Positions 15,159 through 22,331 of a DNA stretch of 64,000 nt are shown piece after piece. Source of the DNA: CAYQEU01 sp964532005 (GTDB taxonomy: Bacteria > Patescibacteriota > Doudnabacteria > UBA920); contig CAZHER010000003.1 in the NCBI GenBank assembly GCA_964532005.1, positions 36,095-100,094 on the forward strand. The letters run 5' to 3'. The position numbers were made by a program, and so were the translations under genes. Position 1 is the first letter of the stretch, and every line of letters starts with the position of its first letter. The notes under the pieces are model-generated. The model did no database searches. It had not been told where the DNA came from and saw nothing but the letters and a program-made list of their open reading frames with translations.

Positions 15159-15923
15159 TTACTTTTTCAAACCTTCGCTTTCAACGAAGTTCTTGATATC
15201 TTTAATTGTGCTCATGAATTGAGCTGGGAAAATAATGGTAGAGTTTTTTTCTATGCTGATTTCGGCCATGGTCTGTAAATTACGAAGCTGTAATGCAATG
15301 GGGTGTGCCGCCATAACATCCGCAGTCTCGGCCAATTTTTGAGAAGATAAAAACTCTCCTTCAGCAGCAATAATTTTGGCTCGCTTCTCGCGTTCTGCCT
15401 CGGCTTGTTTTGCCATAGCGCGTTGCATGCCTTCTGGTAGCTCAATATCTTTAATTTCAACTACTGGAACAATGATTCCCCATTCTTCTGTATGCATATC
15501 TAGCACTTTGGTAATTTCCCCGTTGATTTTTTCACGTTCGGACAGAATTTCATCCAGCTGGAATTTGCCAACAATGTTGCGAACAGAAGTTTGAGCAATC
15601 TGGTTAATAGCGCTAATTACACTTTCAATTGCTACAATGCTTTTAACTGGGTCGACGATTTTAAAGTATGCGACAGCAGATACATCCACAGAAACATTGT
15701 CTTTAGTAATGATTTTTTGAGGAGGAACAGGTAATGTCACTGTGCGTAGATCCACTTTTTTAACCCATTCGATGTAAGGAATGACCCAGTTAAGACCTGG
15801 TTTTTGCAAGCGCACAATTCGTCCAAGGCGGAATACAACACCTTGTTGATATTGCTGTACAATTCTTAGCCCAGGAAGTACCACAAACAGGCCTAGTATG
15901 ATGAGAAACAGTACAAATCCCAT
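15159..15923 (-). CDS. Slipin/stomatin (SPFH domain) membrane protein
   Basis: 254 residues. N-terminal membrane segment at about 2-22, then the SPFH/band 7 domain: QQYQQGVVFRLGRIVRLQKP and DVSAVAYFKIVDP, RNIVGKFQLDEILSERE, and VVEIKDIELPEGMQRAMAKQ with a coiled-coil repeat at about 175-195. Stomatins form membrane microdomain scaffolds. The usual partner NfeD protease is not adjacent. It is placed between rplK and rplA, an unusual interruption of a conserved ribosomal pair, without its own visible promoter. Confidence 0.9.
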   Translation of the reverse strand: MGFVLFLIILGLFVVLPGLRIVQQYQQGVVFRLGRIVRLQKPGLNWVIPYIEWVKKVDLRTVTLPVPPQKIITKDNVSVDVSAVAYFKIVDPVKSIVAIESVISAINQIAQTSVRNIVGKFQLDEILSEREKINGEITKVLDMHTEEWGIIVPVVEIKDIELPEGMQRAMAKQAEAEREKRAKIIAAEGEFLSSQKLAETADVMAAHPIALQLRNLQTMAEISIEKNSTIIFPAQFMSTIKDIKNFVESEGLKK

Positions 15924-15940
15924 AGTTGTTATATTAAGTA

Positions 15941-16366
15941 TTAGTCAACCACCTCGACACCCATAGATCGGGCGGTGCCTCGAATGATTTTTTCAGCACC
16001 TTCCAATGAGGTAGCATTAAGATCGGGCATTTTTTGTTCCGCAATCTTACGGATTTCTTCTGCAGAAATTTTACCGACTTTGGTGGTTAAAGGGTTTGCA
16101 GAGCCTTTTGCTAAATTGATTGCTTTCATAATCAAGTTAGCAGCGGGAGGGGTCTTGAGCACAAAGGTAAAAGTACGATCTTCAAAAATCGTCATTTCTA
16201 CCGGTATGATCATGTCGCCCATCTGGGCAGTTTGGCTGTTAAATGCAGTTGTAAATTCTGCAATGTTTAAGCCGTGGGGTCCAAGTGCGGTCCCAACTGG
16301 AGGCGCCGGGGTTGCTTTTCCAGCAGGGAGCTGGAGTTTTACGATTGCTTTGACTTTTTTAGCCAT
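15941..16366 (-). CDS. rplK: Ribosomal protein L11
   Basis: 141 residues. KAIVKLQLPAGKATPAPPVG and ALGPHGLNIAEFTTAFN are the N-terminal signature; the C-terminal rRNA-binding domain ends RGTARSMGVEVVD. Normal length. Third gene of the secE-nusG-rplK-slipin-rplA run. The ATG has no Shine-Dalgarno but is preceded by a three-way-junction-like leader. Confidence 0.97.
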   Translation of the reverse strand: MAKKVKAIVKLQLPAGKATPAPPVGTALGPHGLNIAEFTTAFNSQTAQMGDMIIPVEMTIFEDRTFTFVLKTPPAANLIMKAINLAKGSANPLTTKVGKISAEEIRKIAEQKMPDLNATSLEGAEKIIRGTARSMGVEVVD

Positions 16367-16374
16367 AGTTTTGT

Positions 16375-16421
16375 GTGGTAGGCCTTATTAGGGCCGGGGG
16401 CAGGAGTTACCTGTCAACCAC
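16375..16421 (-). promoter_or_regulatory. Structured leader before rplK
   Basis: GTGG (16421-16418) and CCAC (16378-16375) enclose two hairpins: CAGG-taact-CCTG and GGCC-ctaataa-GGCC, a possible three-way junction 9 bases before the start codon. The outer GTGG/CCAC closure is the same as in the rplA leader. Confidence 0.4.
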
Positions 16422-16441
16422 TTCCTTTCTTAATTATTTAA

Positions 16442-16987
16442 TTAAACCTTTTTTACTTGTAAAAAATCCAATTCTACAGGTGTCTCGCGGCCAAAGATGG
16501 TAACCATAACTTTAACCTTGCCTTTTGCTTCGTCTATTTCCCCTACCTTACCTTCATAATCTTTAAATGGACCATCGGTAATTCGCACTAGGTCGTTGAT
16601 AAGGAAGTCAACTTTGAATTTTGGTTCTTCAACACCCATTCGCTTCTGCAAATACTTAATTTCCTCATCAGAAATTGGTGTTGGTATTGTTCCGGACCCT
16701 ACGAAACCTGTGACATTGGGGGTGTTACGCACCACATACCAAGAATCATCGGTCACTATCATTTCTACCAGCACATAACCGGGGAAGATTTTTTCTTCAA
16801 CAGTAGTGCGTTTGCCATTATGAATTTTGATTTTCTTTTCTTTGGGTACAATGGCATCAAAAATTTTATCTTGCATGCCCATATTTTCAATACGTTGTTT
16901 TAGGTTCCAGGCCACACTGTCTTCATATCCGCTGTAGGTGTGCAGTACGTACCAATTTCGTTCACCAGTTACTTGTTGTTTGCTCAT
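16442..16987 (-). CDS. nusG: Transcription termination/antitermination factor NusG
   Basis: 181 residues. NGN domain: NWYVLHTYSGYEDSVAWNLK at the start and FPGYVLVEM, VRNTPNVTGFVG. C-terminal KOW: DLVRITDGPFKDYEGKVGEI. Binds RNA polymerase clamp and couples to Rho or ribosome. Follows secE by 21 bases, the conserved order. Confidence 0.96.
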   Translation of the reverse strand: MSKQQVTGERNWYVLHTYSGYEDSVAWNLKQRIENMGMQDKIFDAIVPKEKKIKIHNGKRTTVEEKIFPGYVLVEMIVTDDSWYVVRNTPNVTGFVGSGTIPTPISDEEIKYLQKRMGVEEPKFKVDFLINDLVRITDGPFKDYEGKVGEIDEAKGKVKVMVTIFGRETPVELDFLQVKKV

Positions 16988-17008
16988 AGTATTCGAAAAG
17001 AAATTAAA

Positions 17009-17194
17009 TTATTTGTTCAAAATCGCTTCAAATCCCCGAAGAAGCCCGAAGTCAGCAGCGCCCAGTATTAAAGATACAACAAGGCTAAAAATTACCACAC
17101 TTACTGTATATCTAATAGTATCTTTACGGCTAGGCCATACTACTTTGAACATTTCTGCTTTAACTTCGCGGAAGAAATTAAATATTTTAGACAT
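17009..17194 (-). CDS. secE: Preprotein translocase subunit SecE
   Basis: 61 residues, the short single-membrane-segment bacterial form. The amphipathic helix FFREVKAEMFKVVWPSRKDT is the family signature and is followed by a membrane segment at about 28-50. AAAGGA is 6 bases before the ATG. Directly upstream of nusG. Confidence 0.95.
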   Translation of the reverse strand: MSKIFNFFREVKAEMFKVVWPSRKDTIRYTVSVVIFSLVVSLILGAADFGLLRGFEAILNK

Positions 17195-17269
17195 GATTTT
17201 CCTTTTAAATAAGCCAATTTTATTATATTTTTAAGGCTTTTTTAAAAAGCCTTTCCGGGCTTTTGTCAT

Positions 17270-17299
17270 ATTATATCACAATATAATTCAAAATGGCAA
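17270..17299 (-). promoter_or_regulatory. Promoter of the secE-nusG-rplK operon
   Basis: Minus strand TTGCCA (17294-17299), 18-base spacer, TATAAT (17270-17275). The transcript would start near 17263 and contain the inverted repeat AAGGCTTTTT/AAAAAAGCCTT at 17233-17253. Confidence 0.7.
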
Positions 17300-17325
17300 A
17301 TATGCTAATCGGGGCTGTTTTGAAA

Positions 17326-17356
17326 TTGACTTTTGTTTTATTTGGGAGAATAATAA
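17326..17356 (+). promoter_or_regulatory. Likely promoter of the lipoprotein gene
   Basis: TTGACT (17326-17331), 19-base spacer, TAATAA (17351-17356). The spacer is long, but the -35 is good. Confidence 0.4.
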
Positions 17357-17431
17357 GTGCAAATCATTTCCGCCAATAAAAGCATGGGGCTTTTTGGTAA
17401 GGCAATGAAGTCGAATCAAAACGAGGAAAAT

Positions 17432-18361
17432 ATGAAAAGAAAAATTTTTGCGATTTTTGTCGTGTTTGTGATTGCCATTTTGACTTCATGCAGTAAAACT
17501 GAAGAAGTGGCGAAAGCAAACACAAATACCAACGACTCGCCGGCAGTAAGGAAAAGCGAAGTTTCTGCCGAAGTCAATACCAATTCATCGCCAACAAACG
17601 AAATGGTTCCGATTGCTCCGAACAACAACGCCGATACTCAGCAGCAGACGAACCAGCAGGGTCGTCCACCAAAGACCAGCGTTCCTAAGCAACCTAAGAC
17701 AATTTTTGAAATTATCCCTGTTCCTGAGCAACCCGCAATGAGGAAGATGGATATTGCAAGAATGTCGGATGTTGACGGACATAACGTAATTGTAGCCTTC
17801 GTTGTCAACGAAAGATACGACCGGCTCGGAGAAGTTGTGGAGTTTCACGACTACAACAATGATTCCATACCGGACGGCGTATTCTACACCAATGTCATTG
17901 ATATTCAGAGCAACAAAATCTGGATCGCTGGTTGGTGGAAAGGAACCGAAGCTCTAAATTGGTTTAAGACCAAGGGCGTAGGGATTAAGCCGCCGGAAAA
18001 TCTCAACGAAACCCAGGTCGGTTATTACGACGTTGACACTTTTTTCAACTCAACTTCCGATTTGGAAATGGTTCGCTCCGATTTGGGAGATATGTTCCTA
18101 TTTGGTTTATTCAATGCCGGATCGGACATAGTCGGTGGCGTATTGGCTATGGAGAAGGGTAAGCCTGAAGCTGACGCCGAGCAGCGAATTCAGAAAGGAG
18201 TGGATGCCTTAATGCGTTTTTTGGGCAAACGTGGCAAGTTCGCCGGTTATGGGGCAAAGGTGAAAACAGAACAAGAGCTTAGTTTGCCTAACAAAAAGTT
18301 GTTTCCTCGGGTTAATCCCAAAAACCCCAAAGACACAACAGCAAACAGACTCGAGAGCTAG
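17432..18361 (+). CDS. Predicted lipoprotein of unknown function
   Basis: 309 residues from ATG 17432, chosen over an in-frame ATG at 17357 because it has GAGGA 5 bases upstream and starts a canonical signal: MKRK, hydrophobic core IFAIFVVFVIAI, lipobox LTSC with Cys20. A low-complexity Asn/Thr/Gln/Pro linker follows to about residue 100. The remaining 200 residues are a soluble extracellular domain (NVIVAFVVNERYDRLGEVVE, IWIAGWWKGTEALNWFKTKG) that I do not recognise. Stand-alone gene with its own promoter and terminator, GC slightly above neighbours. Confidence 0.72.
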   Translation: MKRKIFAIFVVFVIAILTSCSKTEEVAKANTNTNDSPAVRKSEVSAEVNTNSSPTNEMVPIAPNNNADTQQQTNQQGRPPKTSVPKQPKTIFEIIPVPEQPAMRKMDIARMSDVDGHNVIVAFVVNERYDRLGEVVEFHDYNNDSIPDGVFYTNVIDIQSNKIWIAGWWKGTEALNWFKTKGVGIKPPENLNETQVGYYDVDTFFNSTSDLEMVRSDLGDMFLFGLFNAGSDIVGGVLAMEKGKPEADAEQRIQKGVDALMRFLGKRGKFAGYGAKVKTEQELSLPNKKLFPRVNPKNPKDTTANRLES

Positions 18362-18381
18362 TCCGAGAATTTTTCAAGACC

Positions 18382-18421
18382 AAAAACGCACCCCTAGAAG
18401 CTTTACCAAGGGCGCGTTTTT
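18382..18421. terminator. Bidirectional terminator between lipoprotein gene and gyrB
   Basis: AAAAACGC...GCGTTTTT stem with an inner CCCT/AGGG pairing. Serves the convergent plus-strand lipoprotein gene and minus-strand gyrB. Confidence 0.82.
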
Positions 18422-18442
18422 GTTTATCAAAAATTATAATTA

Positions 18443-20545
18443 TTATACGTCTAAGTTCTTTACACTTCTTGCATGGGTAGTAATAAAACGTTTGCGGGGG
18501 GGAACCTCATCACCCATTAAAGTTTCAAAGATCTCATTGACTTTTTCAGCTTCCGCGATATCTACTCGAAGCATGCTTCGGCTTTCCGGGTCCATAGTAG
18601 TTTCCCACAGCTGCCCAGGATTCATTTCTCCTAGACCCTTGTATCGCTGAATAGTATATTTGGTTCCGCCAACTGTTGCTGTTTTTGTATCATCCTCTCC
18701 CGCTTCTTCGGCTTCATCTGATTCTTGATCATCAGCGTCTCCGACAGCAGATTTTTTGTTTTTGATAACCTTAGAGCTAATTTTGCTGATCTTTTTGTCG
18801 TTGGCTTCTTTTAGTAGTTCCGCCAATACTTTATCTCGTTCCTCATCCGAAAAAGCGTATTTAAAGCTCTTGCCTACTTGGACCTTATACAAGGGCGGTT
18901 GAGCGATGTATAAATGGCCGTTTTTTATAATGTCGCCAAAGTACCGATAAAACAAAGTTAAGAGAAGGGTACGAATGTGCGCTCCGTCTACATCGGCGTC
19001 AGTCATTACAATTACGCGGTGATAGCGCAATTTTTCGATATCAAATAATTCCCCTACTCCGGTACCAAGAGCAATAACAATATTTTTTATTTCTTGGCTG
19101 GTAAGCATCTTATCTAGTCTAGCGCGCTCTACATTTAGAATTTTCCCTTTTAAGGGGAGAATTGCCTGGAATCTACGATCTCGCCCCTGTTTTGCCGAGC
19201 CTCCAGCAGAATCACCCTCTACAATGTACAGTTCGCAGTTCTCAGGATTTGTTTCAGAACAGTCGGCAAGTTTCCCTGGCAGAGCCAGCCCTTCCAGTAC
19301 CCCTTTGCGGATAACGCTATCACGCGCGGCGCGGGCGGCCATGCGGGCTTTTGCCGCTAAAATTCCCTTTTCAATAATTTTGCTTGCATCCTGAGGGTGT
19401 TCTTCAAGGAATATTTCAAGTTCTTTGGCGACAATAGCTTCAACCGCAGTTCTAACTTCCGGGTTTCCAAGCTTTGCTTTAGTTTGTCCTTCAAACTGAG
19501 GGTTTGGAAGTTTTACAGAAATTACTGCCGTAAGCCCTTCGCGCATGTCTTCGCCTGTAAGTTTTTCGTTCTCTTTTACAAAGTTATTTTTTACAGCATA
19601 ACTATTGATTGAGCGGGTTAATGCCGTGCGAAAACCGGTAACATGCATTCCGCCTTCAGGGTTATATTCATTGTTGGCATAAGCCAGAACCAGCTCGTCA
19701 AAATCATCAGTATACTGCATTGCTAATTCAACCATAATATCTCCGTCATGCATTTTGTTGATATAGACCGGGTTGTGCCGAGTTTTTTTGTTGCGGTTCA
19801 ATTGTTTTATATATGAAAGGATTCCACCTTCAAAGTAATACTGGTATGTTAAACCGACCCTTTCATCGGAGATGCGGAAGTGAAGACCTCGAGTCAAATA
19901 AGCTTGACTGCGCAAGTGTTCTAGAATTGTTTTGAACTTAAATTCTGTAGTTTCAAAAATTGTTTTGTCCGGATAAAAAGTAATTTGTGTCCCGGTTTGG
20001 TAAGGATCTTTTGGGTCAATTTTTCCCACAACCTTGACTTGTCCCTGAGGTTTTCCTATTTTATATTTTTGTTCGTACAATTTACCATCGCGGCGGATTG
20101 TAGCAGTAAGATCGGTAGATAAGGCATTTACTACAGAAACACCTACACCATGAAGACCCCCAGAAACTTTGTAGCCAGATGCGTCGCCGCCAAATTTCCC
20201 CCCAGCGTGCAAAACTGTCAAAACTGTTTCTAAAGCAGATTTTTTGGTGGTTTTATGAACATCGACAGGTATCCCACGTCCATTGTCGAACACGCTTACA
20301 CCGCCGTCTTTTTGGATGGTAACGTTAATTTCTGTGGCGTGTCCGGCCATTGCTTCGTCAACGCCGTTGTCTACGACTTCCCAAATTAAATGATGCAAAC
20401 CGGTTTCCGAGGTGGAACCAATATACATACCGGGGCGTTTTCTGACAGGTTCTAAGCCTTCAAGTACAGTGATATTTTCTGAGGAGTAAGTTGATTTAGC
20501 TGGTTTTACTGCTTTTACTTCGTCTTTCTTAGATTTAGCGGCCAT
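18443..20545 (-). CDS. gyrB: DNA gyrase subunit B
   Basis: 700 residues. GHKL ATPase domain: VRKRPGMYIGST, VVDNGVDEAMAG, DNGRGIPVD, GLHGVGVSVVNALS. Transducer domain with the QTKAKLGNPEVR motif. TOPRIM: EGDSAGG and DADVDGAHIRTLLLT. C-terminal RYKGLGEMNPGQLWETTMDP. An acidic low-complexity insertion of about 40 residues (about 590-632, QESDEAEEAGEDDTK) lies between TOPRIM and the tail. Introduces negative supercoils with GyrA, which is not in this window. GyrB rather than ParE is favoured by the tail motif. Confidence 0.94.
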   Translation of the reverse strand: MAAKSKKDEVKAVKPAKSTYSSENITVLEGLEPVRKRPGMYIGSTSETGLHHLIWEVVDNGVDEAMAGHATEINVTIQKDGGVSVFDNGRGIPVDVHKTTKKSALETVLTVLHAGGKFGGDASGYKVSGGLHGVGVSVVNALSTDLTATIRRDGKLYEQKYKIGKPQGQVKVVGKIDPKDPYQTGTQITFYPDKTIFETTEFKFKTILEHLRSQAYLTRGLHFRISDERVGLTYQYYFEGGILSYIKQLNRNKKTRHNPVYINKMHDGDIMVELAMQYTDDFDELVLAYANNEYNPEGGMHVTGFRTALTRSINSYAVKNNFVKENEKLTGEDMREGLTAVISVKLPNPQFEGQTKAKLGNPEVRTAVEAIVAKELEIFLEEHPQDASKIIEKGILAAKARMAARAARDSVIRKGVLEGLALPGKLADCSETNPENCELYIVEGDSAGGSAKQGRDRRFQAILPLKGKILNVERARLDKMLTSQEIKNIVIALGTGVGELFDIEKLRYHRVIVMTDADVDGAHIRTLLLTLFYRYFGDIIKNGHLYIAQPPLYKVQVGKSFKYAFSDEERDKVLAELLKEANDKKISKISSKVIKNKKSAVGDADDQESDEAEEAGEDDTKTATVGGTKYTIQRYKGLGEMNPGQLWETTMDPESRSMLRVDIAEAEKVNEIFETLMGDEVPPRKRFITTHARSVKNLDV

Positions 20546-20624
20546 AAATTATTATTGAATTTAGGAGTTTAATATACTTTAATTTTAGCAAATTTTACTT
20601 AATTTTTCCACTGTTGATAACAAG

Positions 20625-20652
20625 AAAATCCCTCTTAAATAAAAGGGATTTC
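20625..20652 (-). terminator. Hairpin after the phenylalanyl-tRNA synthetase gene
   Basis: AAATCCC(T)...(A)AGGGATTT with TTTTCTTGTT beyond on the minus strand. Likely end of the long rmuC-to-pheS transcript. Between it and the stop at 20749 lies an open 32-codon stretch without a start codon. Confidence 0.6.
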
Positions 20653-20748
20653 AGAACTAATAATTGTTCAATTCAGTTATTTTTTCTACCAGATTATTCA
20701 TGGTGTTTATATAACCGTCAGCTTCGGTAAATTCGTGTCCAGCGAATA

Positions 20749-21885
20749 TTACCTCAATTCAGCATTAAATTGTTCTGCGGTTTGTTTGTAGACTTCGTCC
20801 TGAAGCGGGTCAATTTCCTCTGCTTGAAGAGTTCTATGATTACTGCGGTAGAATATTCGGTAAGTGTAACTCATCTTATCTGAGCCAAATTTTTCATCGT
20901 TTTCATATTTATCTAAAAGCTGTACTTCTTCAACTAAATCACCACCAATATGACGAATAAGATCAAAGTAATTATTAGGTATAAAGCTTTTGCTTACGAT
21001 GAAAGATATGTCGCGAATTATTGGTGGATATTTGCTCACTTCGGTAAATTTGTGTCCCAGGACCAACTGTTTTTTTACCCGCTCATCTTCTGACCACAAA
21101 AGTCTAATATCTGGTAATTCCATGCTGACAATAGCAAGTCTTTCCAAACCAAATCCAAATGCCCAGCCATTATAGCTTCCCTGCTCAACCCCAAGCGTAT
21201 TCAATACGACCTGTCTCACCATTCCTCCACCTAGAACTTCAATCCATTGACCATCTTTTTCTATTTCCATTTCCAATGATGGGTCCGTGTATGGGAACGT
21301 GTCATGATTGAATCGGAATTTGGTTTCTGGTCCAAATACTGCCTTTGCAATATCGCCTAAAACTTTTTTTAGGTCTTCTTCTGTTAGCACTCTTTCTTTT
21401 GTAGGAGCCAATAACCAACCATCTACTTGATGGAATATGTTCATGTGGTGACGGTCTATTTCATCTTTGCGATATACTTTTCCATAGCATAGCGATCCTA
21501 TAGGTTCTCCGGCGGCCAACTTTTTCCTAATTTCGGGGTGATTTAGGTAGTAATACCACATAATTGTGGTATGGGTCCGCAAGATATTTTCATCATCGAC
21601 ATAATATGTGTCAGATTTGCTTCGGGCAGGATGGTCTGGCGGAAAATTGAACAAATCAAAGCTTGGGCCGACTGGAACTATTTCAGGTACTTTGATTATG
21701 TCAAAATTAGCAAACTCTGGAAGCGAAGCCAGTCTGGAAATTAACTCTTTTAAGGGACTACCGTCTTTGCGCGACAGATCGTCCATTTCAAGATAGCGCT
21801 TGATTCGCAAGCTTTCAAAATCCGTTCTTGTTTCAAGTTGTTTTTTAAGTTCACGCTCTTTCTCAGAGTCAATATTGATTTCCAT
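20749..21885 (-). CDS. Single-chain phenylalanyl-tRNA synthetase: PheS core fused to FDX-ACB domain (mitochondrial-type architecture)
   Basis: 378 residues. Class II aminoacyl-tRNA synthetase core: N-terminal helical segment 1-60, FPPDHPARSKSDTYYV (81-96), motif 2 GKVYRKDEIDRHHMNIFHQV (135-154), VLGGGMVRQVVLNTLG (217-232), motif 3 WAFGFGLERLA (241-251) and LPDIRLLWSEDER (257-269). Residues 284-378, beginning SKYPPIIRDISFIV and including RTLQAEEIDPLQDEV, are a ferredoxin-fold anticodon-binding (FDX-ACB) domain, which in ordinary bacteria is the C-terminus of PheT. The same fusion defines the monomeric mitochondrial enzyme (human FARS2, yeast Msf1), and the local motifs agree with it. No pheT in this window. 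Preceded by a free-standing tRNA-binding OB protein. Start ATG 21885, 14 bases after that gene. Confidence 0.9.
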   Translation of the reverse strand: MEINIDSEKERELKKQLETRTDFESLRIKRYLEMDDLSRKDGSPLKELISRLASLPEFANFDIIKVPEIVPVGPSFDLFNFPPDHPARSKSDTYYVDDENILRTHTTIMWYYYLNHPEIRKKLAAGEPIGSLCYGKVYRKDEIDRHHMNIFHQVDGWLLAPTKERVLTEEDLKKVLGDIAKAVFGPETKFRFNHDTFPYTDPSLEMEIEKDGQWIEVLGGGMVRQVVLNTLGVEQGSYNGWAFGFGLERLAIVSMELPDIRLLWSEDERVKKQLVLGHKFTEVSKYPPIIRDISFIVSKSFIPNNYFDLIRHIGGDLVEEVQLLDKYENDEKFGSDKMSYTYRIFYRSNHRTLQAEEIDPLQDEVYKQTAEQFNAELR

Positions 21886-21899
21886 GATTCCATCAATCT

Positions 21900-22328
21900 T
21901 TAATAATTCAGAATTGTACCAGGCACCGTCTCAGCTGGCAATACCATAATTTCCGGTTTATTCCCTATTTCATTACTTGCTCCAATCTCAAATTCCGCAC
22001 AAATCATTCCTTGGCTTACGATTCCTCTGATTTTTGCTGTTTCTAAAACAAAAGACTCGTGCTGCTCGGAATGAATATTTTTTGCTATTTTCGCTCCGGG
22101 GAGAGCTAAAACCACCATGTCCCCCGTTTCAAAGTTAAAAGCCCCGCACACCACAGGTTCTACGGGATCCTCACTACCGATGTCTAATGATATTATTCTT
22201 AGCCTGTCTGCGTTTGGGTGTTTTTCGATTTTAATTACCTTGGCTGCAACAATTTTTCCTTTAGGTTTGGTAGGTGTTTTTTTTTCAGTGTTACTTTTGC
22301 CAAATATTGATTTTAAAAAATTTAACAT
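21900..22328 (-). CDS. Free-standing tRNA-binding domain (EMAP/OB-fold) protein
   Basis: 142 residues. Basic N-terminal tail (FLKSIFGKSNTEKKTPTKPKG) then an OB fold: KIVAAKVIKIEKHPNADRLR (about 24-43), VVCGAFNFETGDMVVLALPG and KIRGIVSQGMICAEFEIG. This is the domain at the N-terminus of bacterial PheT and the C-terminus of MetG, and exists alone as CsaA/Arc1p-like tRNA-binding factors. Located 14 bases upstream of the PheS-FDX-ACB gene, so it may supply in trans the tRNA-binding part of PheT. That role is inference; a MetRS cofactor is the alternative. Confidence 0.85.
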   Translation of the reverse strand: MLNFLKSIFGKSNTEKKTPTKPKGKIVAAKVIKIEKHPNADRLRIISLDIGSEDPVEPVVCGAFNFETGDMVVLALPGAKIAKNIHSEQHESFVLETAKIRGIVSQGMICAEFEIGASNEIGNKPEIMVLPAETVPGTILNY

Positions 22329-22331
22329 AAC

